From Ramlibacter montanisoli (GTDB taxonomy: Bacteria > Pseudomonadota > Gammaproteobacteria > Burkholderiales > Burkholderiaceae_C), in the NCBI RefSeq assembly GCF_013087525.1, contig NZ_JABFCS010000001.1:868001-932000 (forward strand): a stretch of 64,000 nt of DNA, written 5' to 3'. The notes below the pieces were generated by a model, which was not told the origin of the DNA, searched no databases, and saw nothing but the letters and a program-made list of their open reading frames with translations. The stretch's first letter is position 1. The number at the start of each line of letters is the position of its first letter. Below are positions 46,765 to 56,389 of this stretch, piece by piece. The translations under genes and the position numbers were made by a program.

Positions 46765-47457
46765 ATGAACAGACTTGAAGCCGAACTGCAACGCCTTTTC
46801 CTCTTGCCAGGGCAGTCACGCGAGGACGCCGCGGCGAGGGCCCTGGTGCTGGAAGTGGCCGGACCCGGTGCCTGGGACGAGCTCGCGAAGGCCTGGCAGG
46901 GCGTGCAGGCGGACCTGCAACTGCCGGCGCCGGCCATCGCGGTCTCCGGCAGCGATGCCTACCAGCTGTGGTTCTCCGTGGCCGAGCCGGTGCCGGCCGC
47001 GCAAGCGCTGGCCTTCCTGGACGCACTGGAGAAGCGCTACCTGGGCGAAGTGCCCGCCGAGCGCATCCGCACCAGTCCCTCCGCGACACCGGGGGCGAAG
47101 ATTTCCCGGGTGCCGCCGGTGCAGGTGGCGGAGGGCCGCTGGTCCGCCTTCGTGACCGTGGACCTGGCCGCCATGTTCGCCGACGAGCACTGGCTGGACC
47201 TGCCGCCCACGCCCGATGCGCAGGCCGACGTGCTGTCGCGGCTGCAATGCACGCCGCCGGCCGACCTGCTGCGGGCGACGGAGCGGCTGGCTTGCGCCGC
47301 GGTCCCGGGATCGGAAGGTGCCGCACAAGGCGCGGGGGCCAGCCAGGATCCGCGCAGCTTCCTGCTGGGAGTGATGAACGACCGCAGCGTCGCCCTGCCA
47401 CTGCGCATCGAGGCCGCGAAGGCGCTGCTGCCCTACGCCGGGACGCAGCGCCCATGA
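46765..47457 (+). CDS. Conserved hypothetical protein upstream of M16 peptidase
   Basis: A 230-residue protein with an alpha/beta N-terminal domain (AELQRLFLLPGQ, AYQLWFSVAEPVPAAQALAFLDALEKRYLG) and a C-terminal helical part (RSFLLGVMNDRSVALPLRIEAAKALLPYAG). The LRIEAAKALLPY segment is common at the end of phage-like or putative regulatory proteins of Burkholderiales, but no function is known. Its stop overlaps the peptidase start (ATGA), so the two are coupled. Confidence 0.65.
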   Translation: MNRLEAELQRLFLLPGQSREDAAARALVLEVAGPGAWDELAKAWQGVQADLQLPAPAIAVSGSDAYQLWFSVAEPVPAAQALAFLDALEKRYLGEVPAERIRTSPSATPGAKISRVPPVQVAEGRWSAFVTVDLAAMFADEHWLDLPPTPDAQADVLSRLQCTPPADLLRATERLACAAVPGSEGAAQGAGASQDPRSFLLGVMNDRSVALPLRIEAAKALLPYAGTQRP

Positions 47458-48758
47458 ACGCACCCATCGTCCACACGCTGCCCAACGGGGTGCGGCTGCT
47501 GGCGCTTCCCCTGCCGCACGTCCAGAGCGCCAGCGTCGGCGTGTTCCTGCGCGTCGGCTCGCGCGACGAGACCCCGGACACCAACGGCATCAGCCACGTG
47601 CTGGAGCACATGGCCTTCAAGGGCACCTCGCAGCGCTCGGTGCAGGAGATCAACCTGGATGCCGAGCGGCTGGGCGCCGACGTGAACGCCTTCACCAGCA
47701 AGGACACCACCGGCTACTTCATGACCGGGCTGGGCCGGCACGCCGACCGCTTCCTGCGCATGATCGCGGACATCGTGCTGGACAGCACCTTCCCGCCCAC
47801 CGAGCTGGCGCGCGAGCTGGAGGTGATCCGGCAGGAGGCGATCGAGTACGACGAGGACCCGCAGGAAAGCTCCAGCGAACTGCTGGACCGCGCGATCTGG
47901 GGCGCGCATCCCATGGGCATGCCGGTGATCGGCACGGTGAAGAACATCGAGCGCTTCACGCGCGAGGACCTGGTCGCCCACGTGGCGTCGCACTACGTGG
48001 CGGAAAAGACGGTGGTCGCCGCGGCGGGCAACTTCGAGGTCGACGCCTTCCTGGCGCTGGCCGGCGAGTTGTTCGCCGGCATGCCGCGCTCGGCCGATGG
48101 CGTCCCCGTGGCGCCCGCGCTGCCGGCAGGCTATGTGGGCAGCGCGATGGGCCGGCGCTTCACGCAGGTCTCGCAGGTGTTCGTGAACCTGGCCTACCCA
48201 CTGGCGCCGGCGACGCCGGAAGAACTGCGGCAGCCGCGCTGGCGCCTCACCGCCTCGCTGGCCGCCACGCTGTTCGGCGGCGGCATGTCCGCGCCGCTGG
48301 TGGACACCGTGCGCGAGCGCATGGGCCTCGCCTACAACACCCATGCGAGCACGGAAAGCGGCGACGCCTGGTCCAACTTCGTGGTCAACGCCGTGACGAC
48401 GCCGGACAAGCTGGAGCAACTGCTGGCCGCCACCGGCGGGCTGCTGCGCCAGCACGCGCAGGAGACCGACCTGGTGCACCTGGAGCGTGCGAAGAACCAG
48501 CTGACGGTGTCGCGCGTGCGCTCCTCCGAACGCACCTACGCCACGATGGAGCGGGCGGTGGAGGAGCTGTTCGCGCGCGGGACCGCCACGCCGCTGCAGG
48601 AGACGATCGCGATGATCGAGGACATCACGGCCGACGAGGTGCGCACCGTGTTCCAGCGCATGCTGCAGCACCCCGCGGCACTGGCGATCACGGGCAAGGG
48701 CGCGACGGCCCGGTCCGCCAAGCAGCTCGCCGCGAGCTTCGCAGCGGCCACCCGCTAG
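47454..48758 (+). CDS. M16-family zinc metallopeptidase
   Basis: A 434-residue peptidase of the pitrilysin/mitochondrial processing peptidase-like branch. The inverted zinc motif is HVLEH (His48, Glu51, His52), with the third ligand in the ELEVIRQEAIEYDED helix. The C-terminal half has the inactive partner domain with FGGGMSAPLVDTVRERMGLAYNTHAS. There is no signal peptide, so it is cytoplasmic and probably degrades peptides or processes small proteins (PqqL-like or YmxG-like). ATGA overlap with the upstream gene fixes the start. Its stop overlaps that of the helicase gene on the other strand. Confidence 0.92.
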   Translation: MNAPIVHTLPNGVRLLALPLPHVQSASVGVFLRVGSRDETPDTNGISHVLEHMAFKGTSQRSVQEINLDAERLGADVNAFTSKDTTGYFMTGLGRHADRFLRMIADIVLDSTFPPTELARELEVIRQEAIEYDEDPQESSSELLDRAIWGAHPMGMPVIGTVKNIERFTREDLVAHVASHYVAEKTVVAAAGNFEVDAFLALAGELFAGMPRSADGVPVAPALPAGYVGSAMGRRFTQVSQVFVNLAYPLAPATPEELRQPRWRLTASLAATLFGGGMSAPLVDTVRERMGLAYNTHASTESGDAWSNFVVNAVTTPDKLEQLLAATGGLLRQHAQETDLVHLERAKNQLTVSRVRSSERTYATMERAVEELFARGTATPLQETIAMIEDITADEVRTVFQRMLQHPAALAITGKGATARSAKQLAASFAAATR

Positions 48759-50020
48759 CCGGGCCCGGCGCGCCGGGCCGCCGCCGCGGCCGCCGCCCGC
48801 AGCTTGTCCTTCTTGCTCGGGCGCTTGCCCTTGATGCCGCCCACGCCCTTTTCCGCGACCGGCGCGGCGGTCTCGACGGGCTCGAAGCCCGGGACCTGCT
48901 CGCGCGGCAGGCTCAGGTGCTGGCGCGACGCGATCAGGCGGAAGTGCGCGTCGGTGTCGGCGCTGACGAAGCTCACGGCCAGGCCCGGGGCGCCGGCGCG
49001 GCCGGTGCGGCCGATGCGGTGCACGTAGTGGGTGGGCGAGCGGGGCAGGTCGTAGTTGACCACCACCTCCAGCGCTGGAATGTCGATGCCGCGGGCGGCC
49101 AGGTCGGTGGTGACCAGCACGTCGGTGCGGCCGGCCTTGAAGGCGTCCAGCACCTCGGTGCGGCCGCCCTGGCTCATCTCGCCGTGCAGCGGCGCGGCGG
49201 GGATGCCGGCGTCGCACAGCTTGCGGGCCAGGTGCTCGGTGGCATAGCGGGTGGCGACGAAGACCAGCGCGCGCCGCCAGCGCTCCTGCCGCACCAGATG
49301 GCGCAGCAGCTCGGTGCGGCGTGCCGCGTCCACTTCGACCACCCGCTGCACGATGGCGGGCTGCTCCAGTTCGGGCGCCGCGGCCTCGATGCGCACCGCG
49401 TCGTGCAGCAGGCCGCCGGCCAGGGCCTGCACGCCGCCGGCGAAGGTGGCCGAGAACAGCAGGTTCTGGCGCCGCGCGGGCAGCTCCTGCAGCACCCGCT
49501 GCAGTTCCTCGGAAAAGCCCAGGTCCAGCAGGCGGTCCGCTTCGTCCAGCACCAGGGTCTCGACCCGCGAGATGTCGAGGGCGTTGCGCTCCAGCAGGTC
49601 CAGCAGGCGCCCCGGCGTGGCGACCACGACGTCGGCGCCGCCGCGCAGTCCCATCATCTGCGGATTGACCGACACGCCGCCGTACAGCACCGCCACCTTC
49701 AGCGGCGCGGGCAGTGCATGGCCAAGGCTGCGGAACACCTCGCCGACCTGCGCGGCCAGCTCGCGCGTGGGCACCAGCACCAGCACGCGGACGGTGCGGC
49801 GCCAGCCGCGGCTCTCCGCGGCGAGCCTTTGCAGCAGGGGCAGGGCGAAGGCGGCGGTCTTGCCCGAACCGGTGGGCGCCAGGCCCAGCAGGTCCTGCCC
49901 GGCCAGCACTGCCGGGATGGCTTGCTGCTGGATCGCGGTGGGCTGCGCGAAACCCGCCTGGACACAGGCGCGGGCCAGGGGTTCGGACAGGCCGAGCGAC
50001 GCGAAGGTGCTGTCCGTCAC
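48755..50020 (-). CDS. DEAD-box RNA helicase (RhlE-like)
   Basis: A 421-residue helicase. All core motifs are present: the Q motif ([14 protein letters not shown]), [26 protein letters not shown] in [23 protein letters not shown] and [10 protein letters not shown]. The C-terminal 40 residues are basic and Ala-rich ([21 protein letters not shown]), an RNA-binding tail of RhlE-type proteins. It acts in rRNA or mRNA remodelling. A small gene precedes it with a 4-base overlap. Confidence 0.93.
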   Translation of the reverse strand: MTDSTFASLGLSEPLARACVQAGFAQPTAIQQQAIPAVLAGQDLLGLAPTGSGKTAAFALPLLQRLAAESRGWRRTVRVLVLVPTRELAAQVGEVFRSLGHALPAPLKVAVLYGGVSVNPQMMGLRGGADVVVATPGRLLDLLERNALDISRVETLVLDEADRLLDLGFSEELQRVLQELPARRQNLLFSATFAGGVQALAGGLLHDAVRIEAAAPELEQPAIVQRVVEVDAARRTELLRHLVRQERWRRALVFVATRYATEHLARKLCDAGIPAAPLHGEMSQGGRTEVLDAFKAGRTDVLVTTDLAARGIDIPALEVVVNYDLPRSPTHYVHRIGRTGRAGAPGLAVSFVSADTDAHFRLIASRQHLSLPREQVPGFEPVETAAPVAEKGVGGIKGKRPSKKDKLRAAAAAAARRAGPG

Positions 50021-50244
50021 GGCGAGCGGTGCAGGCGCGGCCCCGCCAGTGCGTCGATGGTGTCGCGGATCGCCACGTCCACGTCCTTCCAGCGGCCGGC
50101 GAGCTGGCCAGCGGCCAGCGCCTTCTCCAGCGCGCGCAGTTCACGGGCGCTGGGCGCCACCTTGATCTGGGCGATGGCGGCATCGGGGTTGCCGGCGCGC
50201 AGCAGCGCGATGACCTTGTCGGGCCAGGCGGTCGGTCTTGCCAA
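50017..50244 (-). CDS. Small conserved protein coupled to the helicase gene
   Basis: A 75-residue helical protein, ARPTAWPDKVIALLRAGNP then IAQIKVAPSARELRALEKALAAG and DVDVAIRDTIDAL. No ATG is available in frame near the start; TTG at 50244 with AAGGA 7 bases upstream is the likely start. It overlaps the helicase start by four bases. Function unknown. The frame continues upstream without a stop but loses protein-like character. Confidence 0.55.
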   Translation of the reverse strand: MARPTAWPDKVIALLRAGNPDAAIAQIKVAPSARELRALEKALAAGQLAGRWKDVDVAIRDTIDALAGPRLHRSP

Positions 50245-50360
50245 GTCGCATTCCTTGTGGGTTGGGACTGCGATTGTCCTCCGGCCGCGCCGGGCAGCAT
50301 TTGCGGCTGTCGGGGTTCGGGCTTCGCCGCTCACCCCGACCTCCGGGCAACGGAGCCGGA

Positions 50361-50537
50361 TTACTCCGATGCCGGCTTCTGCTCCTTCGGGTCCGCCTCC
50401 AGCTCCTTGCGGCCTTCGCGGGCCAGGCGCGCGGTTTCGTCCAGCACCTTGTCTTCGGAGGCGGCCGGGATGGGCTCGTCCTCGCGGGTGCTCGCCTCGT
50501 TGCCGCCTTCGGAGTTGCGCTGGTTTTCGGTGGGCAT
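50361..50537 (-). CDS. Small hydrophilic acidic protein
   Basis: A 58-residue charged protein (EASTREDEPIPAASEDKVLDETARLAREGRKELEADPKEQ) with a single amphipathic helix. AAGGAG precedes the ATG at 50537. It resembles small stress-related disordered proteins. Independent of neighbours. Confidence 0.5.
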   Translation of the reverse strand: MPTENQRNSEGGNEASTREDEPIPAASEDKVLDETARLAREGRKELEADPKEQKPASE

Positions 50538-50735
50538 GGTGGCTCCTTCGTTGTGAAGGCCCGATTGTTGGGCCGCCCCGGCAGCTGTCAGTCGGCCGCT
50601 GCGCGTGTCGGGCGGTAGGCTGCGGACTACTTGGCGGTGCGGAAGTCCGCCGGGCGCGCGCCTGGACCCTGCTCCTACAGCCGGTGCCGCCCTCGGCGCA
50701 CTTGCCGCGCACGCGGCGGCGTTACCGTGGACGCC

Positions 50736-51658
50736 ATGCAAGTGCTGTCCCCAACCCCCGCAAGTCCCCGCTCGCCGCCGCCTTGCGCAACGCCCTGTTG
50801 CTCGGCGCGGCGCTCCTGATGGTGCCCACCTTCGCCTCCGCGCAGGAGGAGGAGGCCAGCGACGCTGCGGCCGATGCTCCGGCCATGGTGAAGACGGCGG
50901 AGGCGCCGAAGAAGGCGAGCAAGCCCGCCACCAAGGCGAGCACCAAGCCCAAGGCCAAGGCCGAAGCCTCCGCGGCGAAGGCCAGGCCAGCGGGGAAGTC
51001 CGCCGCGGCCAAGGGCCACGACAAGAAGACGAGCGCAAAGAAGAAAGCATCCCCGGAGGACCTGAAGCCCGGCCCGCTGGCCAACTTCAACGGAGTGGAC
51101 GCCCCGGCCGACGTGGTGCACGTCGCCAACTGGGTCTCCTACACGCGCAACGCGAAGAAGAAGGCCTTCGTGCTGATCGACAAGAAGCAGGCGCGCATGT
51201 ACGTGTTCGACCCGCAGGGCAAGCTGAAGAGCCAGACGCCCATCCTGCTGGGCAAGGCGGTGGGTGACCACACCGTGCCCGGTATCGGCAACAAGCCTTT
51301 CGCGCAGATCAAGGAAGACGAGAAGACCACGCCCGCCGGCCGCTTCCTGGCCCAGCCTGGACGCAACACCAAGGGCGAGGACATCATCTGGATCGACTAC
51401 AACGCCGCCGTGTCCATGCACCGCCTGCGCAAGGTGAAGGAAGAGGAAAAGCGCGCGGACCGCATGGCGACCCCGGAGGCGGACGACAACCGCATCTCCT
51501 ACGGCTGCGTGAACGTGCCGGCGCCCTTCTACAACAGCGTGCTGCGCCCGACGGTGAGCAAGCAGGGCGCCTTCGTCTACGTCTTGCCGGAGACGAAGAC
51601 GCCGCAGCAGCAGTTCGGGTCCTTCGACGTGCCGCCGGAGAAGGTGGCCCTGAAATAG
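50736..51658 (+). CDS. L,D-transpeptidase (YkuD family), exported; one frame break
   Basis: About 307 residues. The signal segment is ALRNALLLGAALLMVPTFASA. A long Lys/Ala-rich linker follows (KKASKPATKASTKPKAKAEAS). The YkuD domain starts with AFVLIDKKQARMYVFDPQG and ends with the catalytic ISYGCVNVP, where Cys is the nucleophile; the usual His in S-H-G-C is Tyr here. These enzymes make 3-3 cross-links in peptidoglycan or attach proteins to it. ATG at 50736 is the only good start, but it joins the signal peptide only if a base is missing in the C4 run 50749-50752. The charged linker suggests it spans or binds the cell wall. Confidence 0.82.
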
Positions 51659-51659
51659 T

Positions 51660-52572
51660 TCAGGTGCCGCGGCCCCAGTAGCCGCAGTAGCGCCGTGCGA
51701 TGAACTGGAGGTTGGCCGCGTAACCCGGCCAGCCTTCATAGCCCGGCAACTTGAACTCGCGCTCCGCGGTGTCCCAGCACTTGCCTTCCTGCGCCAGCTT
51801 CTTCATCTCCGCCGAGGCGGTCTGCAGCAGTTGCAGCTGGTCGGCCACGTCCTTCTTGGTTCCGAGGCGGTCGTTCGGTCCGGGGTGTCCGGGGATGTAG
51901 CGGTCCCAGTCCAGGGTCATCACGCGGCGCATGAACTCCTCGGTCTCCACCGGGTAGAAATCGATCATTCCGCGGCCGGGAACCTGGCCGACCGGGATGG
52001 TGTCGACGATGAAGGCGAGCTTCTCGCGCGGCAGCAGCATCACCACGTTGGTGTCGGAGTGGTTGGCCCCCAGGTAGCGCAGCTCCAGCGTGGTGCCACC
52101 GAGGGTGAGCGTGCGGCCCTCGTCGCCGAACACCTCGTCGGGCAGCGGCGTGTGCGGGTCGGCGATCGGCGCCAGGCGCTCGCGCACGCGGCGGTGCGCG
52201 ACGATGGTCGCGCCCGCGTCCTTGAAGGCCTTGCCGCCGGCGATGTGGTCGAAGTGGTGGTGGCTGTAGACCAGGTAGCGGATCGGCTGGCTGGTGACGC
52301 TGCGAATCGCGTCCACGTACTGCTGGCCGCCCGTGGGCCGGCCGTAGGCGACCGGGTCGGTGGCGATCACGCCGGCCGGCGTGACGATGAACATGGCCTG
52401 GTGGTTGACGTTGCGGAACACGTAGACGTTGTCCGTGCCGTCCACCTTGGTGACGGCGATGGCCGGCCGTTGCGGCGCGGCCGGTGCGGCGGGGGGGCTG
52501 CTGCTGCGCGGGGGCCTGCGCCAGGGCCACGAGGGGCAGGGCGGCAAGCAGGCAGGCGAGGGTGTACTTCAT
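51660..52572 (-). CDS. Exported metallo-beta-lactamase-fold hydrolase; one frame break
   Basis: About 303 residues with a signal peptide (KYTLACLLAALPLVALA). The zinc motif is YSHHHFDHIAGG (H-x-H-x-D-H), with a further ligand in LGANHSDTNV and a late His in YIPGHPGPND. It resembles the quinoprotein-relay or lactonase-like MBL group. One base is extra in the G7 run 52491-52497; the corrected leader reads QQPPAAPAAPQRPAIAVTKVDG. The gene is convergent with the L,D-transpeptidase, one base apart. Substrate unknown. Confidence 0.85.
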
Positions 52573-52707
52573 GGCGGCGGGTCCTCTGTTGCGGGGTGCC
52601 GCGGATGATTGCAGAAGGCATGGCGCGCGGGAACGCGCGCGACCTCCGCCATAGGGCGGATGGAATAAACGCGGCCCGTCGAACGTGGGCCTGCGGCCGC
52701 GCAGACT

Positions 52708-54120
52708 CTAACGGCGGCCGGCCACGGCGCCGAGGAAGGCGTCGAGCGTGCGCGCCTGCAGGTAGGCGACCGCGCAGGACAGTGCCGGGTCGGCGGCCTT
52801 GTACACGGCGGCGCAGCGCCCCTGGTCCACGCGCGCCTGCGAGGCCGGCGCCGCGGGTGCCTCCCCTGGCGCCGATGCGTCCTGGCCCCAGGCTTCGCCG
52901 CGCGCTTCCGTCTTCGGCGCACCGGTCAGTTCGACATCGGGCGTGATCCCTGCGTGGTGCACCGAGCGGCCCGAGGGCCCGTGATAGAAGGCCGTGGTGA
53001 GCTTGAGCGCGCCGCGCGCTTCCTCGCCCAGGCCGAAGGTGGTCTGCACGCTGCCCTTGCCGAAGCTGCGCTGCCCCATCACGAAGGCCCGGCCGTTGTC
53101 CTGCAGGGCGGCGGCCACCAGTTCCGAGGCCGAGGCCGAGCGCCGGTCCACCATGACGACCATGGGCACGCCGGGCAGCAGCTCGGCGGCGTCGGCCTGC
53201 CAGCTGCGCTGGTTGCTCGCGGTACGGCCGCGCAGCGAGACGATCTCGCCCTGGCCCAGGAAGGCGTCGGCCATGCGCACCGCCTCGGTCAGCAGCCCGC
53301 CGGGATTGCCGCGCAGGTCGAGCACCACGGCCTGGGGCGTGCGCGTGGCAGAAGCCTCGGTGACCGCCTGCCGCAGGGCCGCCGTCACCGCGCCGCTGAA
53401 GGTGGAGACGCGCAGCACCAGCACCTCGCCTTCCATGCTCCAGCGCACGGCCTGGCGGCGGATGGTGTCGCGGGTGAGCGAAACGGTGAATTCCTCGCCG
53501 GTGCGGCGGACCGTGATCGCCACCACGGTGCCCGGCTCGCCGCGCATGCGCGCAATGGCGTCCGACAGCGGCAGGCCGGTCAGCGGATGTTCGTCCACCC
53601 GCACGATCAGGTCGCCCGCGCGCAGGCCGGCACGGTCCGCCGGGCTGCCGGGGATGGGCTCCACCACGCGCACCGCGCCGTCGCCCGCTTCGACCTGCAG
53701 GCCGAGGCCGCCGAAGCCGGGGCCGAAGCTGTCGCGTTCGTTGCCGCGCGCGCGGGGATCGAGGTAGCGGGAGTAGGGGTCCAGCGTCTGCAGCGCGGCG
53801 TTCATCGCTTCGCTGAACACCGCCGCCGGGTCGGCGCCGCCGGCAGCGCGCCGCTCCACCACCTTCTTCGCCTCCGCGGCCAGCGCGGGCAGGTCCACCT
53901 CGCTGGCGTAGCTGCGTTGCACGCGCTGCAGCACGGTGGCGAACAGCTCGCGGTACTGGTCGGCCTGCGCGCCGGGCGCGACCTTCAGCACGTAGGCGTC
54001 CTGCAAGGCAGTGACGGCGGCGTCGGGCGCGGGCGCCGTCTGGGCCAGGGCGGCGCTGCCGGCGAACAGCAGGGCAGCGGCGAGGGCAGGAACGCGGAGG
54101 GTGGCGAGGAAGCGTCTCAT
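52708..54120 (-). CDS. S41 C-terminal processing peptidase (CtpA/Prc-like)
   Basis: A 470-residue periplasmic protease. It has a signal peptide (VPALAAALLFAGSAALA), a helical region, and a PDZ domain near 130-205 (GGLGLQVEAGDGAVRVVEPIPGSPADRAGLRAGDLIVRVDE). In the S41 core, LDLRGNPGG is at 268-276, the nucleophile Ser is in RRSASASELVAAAL near 328-332, and the base Lys355 is in FGKGSVQT. It trims the C-termini of envelope proteins or degrades damaged ones. The C-terminal 70 residues are Ala-rich and unusual in composition. The gene is alone on its strand. Confidence 0.92.
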   Translation of the reverse strand: MRRFLATLRVPALAAALLFAGSAALAQTAPAPDAAVTALQDAYVLKVAPGAQADQYRELFATVLQRVQRSYASEVDLPALAAEAKKVVERRAAGGADPAAVFSEAMNAALQTLDPYSRYLDPRARGNERDSFGPGFGGLGLQVEAGDGAVRVVEPIPGSPADRAGLRAGDLIVRVDEHPLTGLPLSDAIARMRGEPGTVVAITVRRTGEEFTVSLTRDTIRRQAVRWSMEGEVLVLRVSTFSGAVTAALRQAVTEASATRTPQAVVLDLRGNPGGLLTEAVRMADAFLGQGEIVSLRGRTASNQRSWQADAAELLPGVPMVVMVDRRSASASELVAAALQDNGRAFVMGQRSFGKGSVQTTFGLGEEARGALKLTTAFYHGPSGRSVHHAGITPDVELTGAPKTEARGEAWGQDASAPGEAPAAPASQARVDQGRCAAVYKAADPALSCAVAYLQARTLDAFLGAVAGRR

Positions 54121-54223
54121 GGCATTTCAGGAGAGCTGTGGCCGCGGCAGTATGGCACCGCTTGGTGTGCGGCGTGTGAAGGCGCCATCCCCGGGCAGAC
54201 CCTGATGCCGACCATAATCGGGC

Positions 54224-54607
54224 ATGACGCTGCAGCCCTACGTGCAGGTGGACGACACGCCCTTCTCGGTGTCCAGCGCGGACATCGAGCGGCACCGCGG
54301 CAAGCCCTGGCGCGCCGGGCGCAACGGCGTCGGCCTGAACGAGCTGGATTACGGCGAGGTGATCTTCCGCTTCCAGGACTGCGGGCGGCTGGAGGAAATC
54401 ACCCTGCAGGCCAAGGTGGTGAAGCTGGGGAACGTCGCCGTGCCCTTCGAGGCGCTGGCCGGCTTCATCCGGGGCCAGGATCCTCAGGCCTTCGACCGCG
54501 CGGGTTTCCTGGTGAGCCCCGCCTTCGGCGTCGCCTTCGATCCGGCCGAGCCCTTCTGGGTGACGGCCCTGGCGCGCCACTGCATTCCCGAGTGGGAAAA
54601 GCTCTGA
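54224..54607 (+). CDS. Conserved hypothetical protein
   Basis: A 127-residue beta-rich protein (YVQVDDTPFSVSSADIERHRGKP, GVGLNELDYGEVIFRFQDCGRLEEITLQAKVVKLG, FWVTALARHCIPEWEKL). It looks like immunity- or toxin-associated small proteins of the type that carry an N-terminal Pro-rich strand and an E-I-T-L strand, but no family name applies. Divergent from the S41 gene. Confidence 0.55.
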   Translation: MTLQPYVQVDDTPFSVSSADIERHRGKPWRAGRNGVGLNELDYGEVIFRFQDCGRLEEITLQAKVVKLGNVAVPFEALAGFIRGQDPQAFDRAGFLVSPAFGVAFDPAEPFWVTALARHCIPEWEKL

Positions 54608-54616
54608 GCCTGCGGC

Positions 54617-55165
54617 TCAGGGGCTCCGCTTCGGGCCGAAGAACACCAGCAGGCCGTCTTCCACCACGGTGAGCTCCTGCGGCTCGAAGCCCATGGTCTG
54701 CGGCAGCGCGAGCTCGCGCGGCGTGAAGCGGTGCAGCACGAACTCGCCCAGGTCCTGCGCCACGCGGGGCAGCATGCCTTGCAAGGCGCGCAGCACTTCC
54801 GGCGGCGCGCCCGGCCAGCGCACGTCGAGGATTTCCGGGTTGCGCGCGCGCACGGTCTGGTCGGACGGCTCGTAGCGCAGCGAGAACACCAGGTCCATCT
54901 CGCCCGCCTGCAACTGCCGCACGCCGCGCAGCTCCGCCAGCAGTGCGGCACCGAGCTGGTTGCGGTCCGGCCGCAGCAGCAGCTGCGTGGCGCTGATCTC
55001 CAGCGCCAGCATGCCCGCGAGTCCCCGGCGCACCGGGAAGCGGGACGAGAGCGCTTCGTACAGCTCGCCGGCGGAGATCTTGTGGCGCGGGCGCGCAGGC
55101 GGCTGCTGCGCCGCGCAGGCGGTGGCGCACAGGGCAAGGGCGGCGACGATCTGCCGGCGGCGCAT
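54617..55165 (-). CDS. DUF1439-type lipoprotein
   Basis: A 182-residue exported protein. The leader is RRRQIVAALALCATACAAQ, with a Cys in a loose lipobox (ATAC). The body has HKISAGELYEALSSRFPVRRGLAGMLALEISA, LLRPDRNQLGAALLAEL and the later LDVRWPGAPPEVLRALQGML, matching the DUF1439 family (SMP-like lipid-binding fold). An upstream ATG at 55198 is possible but adds a basic stretch. Function unknown; the fold suggests a hydrophobic ligand. Confidence 0.7.
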   Translation of the reverse strand: MRRRQIVAALALCATACAAQQPPARPRHKISAGELYEALSSRFPVRRGLAGMLALEISATQLLLRPDRNQLGAALLAELRGVRQLQAGEMDLVFSLRYEPSDQTVRARNPEILDVRWPGAPPEVLRALQGMLPRVAQDLGEFVLHRFTPRELALPQTMGFEPQELTVVEDGLLVFFGPKRSP

Positions 55166-55236
55166 GGTGCAGCCATTGTGGCGCGGCCGGCGCGCCATGG
55201 CAGCCTGCGCTAAGCTGCTTCGCCTGCCGTTTACAC

Positions 55237-56250
55237 ATGCCCTCCATGCACACCAGAACCATCGGCCCCTTCACCGTCACCGCCATCGGCCTCGGCTGCA
55301 TGAACCTCAGCCATGCGTACGGCGTCCCTCCGCCTGCCGAGCAGGGCGAAAAGGTGCTGCGCGCCGCGCTGGATGCCGGGGTCACGCTGTTCGACACGGC
55401 CGCCCTGTACGGCTTCGGGAAGAACGAGGAACTGGTCGGCCGCGTGCTCAAGCCGCACCGCCGCCAGCTCACGCTGTGCAGCAAGGGCGGCCTGGCCGGC
55501 GTGCCGGATGCCGATGGCGTGCTCAAGCGCGTGATCGACGGCCGGCCGGACACCCTGCGCCGCAACTGCGAGGACAGCCTGCGCCGCCTGCAGACCGACG
55601 TCATCGACCTGTACTACCTGCACCGCTGGGACAAGAAGGTGCCGATCGAGGAGAGCGTGGGCGCGATGAGCCGGCTGGTGGAGGAGGGCAAGGTGCGCAC
55701 CCTGGGCCTGTCCGAAGTCTCCGCCCCCACGATCCGCAAGGCGCACGCGGTGCACCCGATCACCGCGGTGCAGAACGAGTATTCGCTGTGGACGCGCAAC
55801 GCCGAGATCGCCGCGCTGGACACCTGCCGGGAACTGGGCATCGCCTTCGTGGCCTTCAGCCCGGTGGCGCGCGGCTTCCTGTGCGACGCGGTGCCGGACG
55901 TCGCCGGCTTCGACGCCAAGGACATCCGCCGCACCATGCCGCGCTTCGACGCCGCGAACCACGCGCGCAACCTGAAGCTGCTGCCGCCGTACCGGGCGCT
56001 CGCGCGCGAGGCCGGCTGCACGCCGGCCCAGCTTGCGCTGGCCTGGCTGCTGCACAAGGCGCCGCACATCGTGCCCATCCCGGGCACCACCAGCGTCGAC
56101 CACCTGCGGGAGGACCTGGCCGCGGCCGACGTGCGCCTGGCACCCGAGCTCATCGGGCGGCTGGACGCGCTGATCAACGAGAAGACGGTCGCCGGCAACC
56201 GCTACAGCGAGCAGGCCAACCGCGAAGTGGATACCGAAGTGTTCGCCTGA
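55237..56250 (+). CDS. Aldo/keto reductase
   Basis: A 337-residue TIM-barrel reductase. Asp in LFDTAALYG, Tyr in the same segment, Lys in TLCSKGGLAG and His in YYLHRWD form the catalytic tetrad. C-terminal HIVPIPGTTSVDHLREDLAA binds NADPH. It belongs to the YakC/pyridoxal-reductase-like subgroup. The start may also be 55246. No operon partner is close. Confidence 0.92.
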   Translation: MPSMHTRTIGPFTVTAIGLGCMNLSHAYGVPPPAEQGEKVLRAALDAGVTLFDTAALYGFGKNEELVGRVLKPHRRQLTLCSKGGLAGVPDADGVLKRVIDGRPDTLRRNCEDSLRRLQTDVIDLYYLHRWDKKVPIEESVGAMSRLVEEGKVRTLGLSEVSAPTIRKAHAVHPITAVQNEYSLWTRNAEIAALDTCRELGIAFVAFSPVARGFLCDAVPDVAGFDAKDIRRTMPRFDAANHARNLKLLPPYRALAREAGCTPAQLALAWLLHKAPHIVPIPGTTSVDHLREDLAAADVRLAPELIGRLDALINEKTVAGNRYSEQANREVDTEVFA

Positions 56251-56389
56251 CCGATGCCCGGGCGTGATGGCCCCATAACTTTCGATTGCGCACCCGATGC
56301 AGGAAAGTCCTATGTGGGTTGGCATGCCACCTCACTAAAGTCGGCTGCTCGACACAAGCGGCACCCCCTCCAGCCGCAAGGAGACAGCG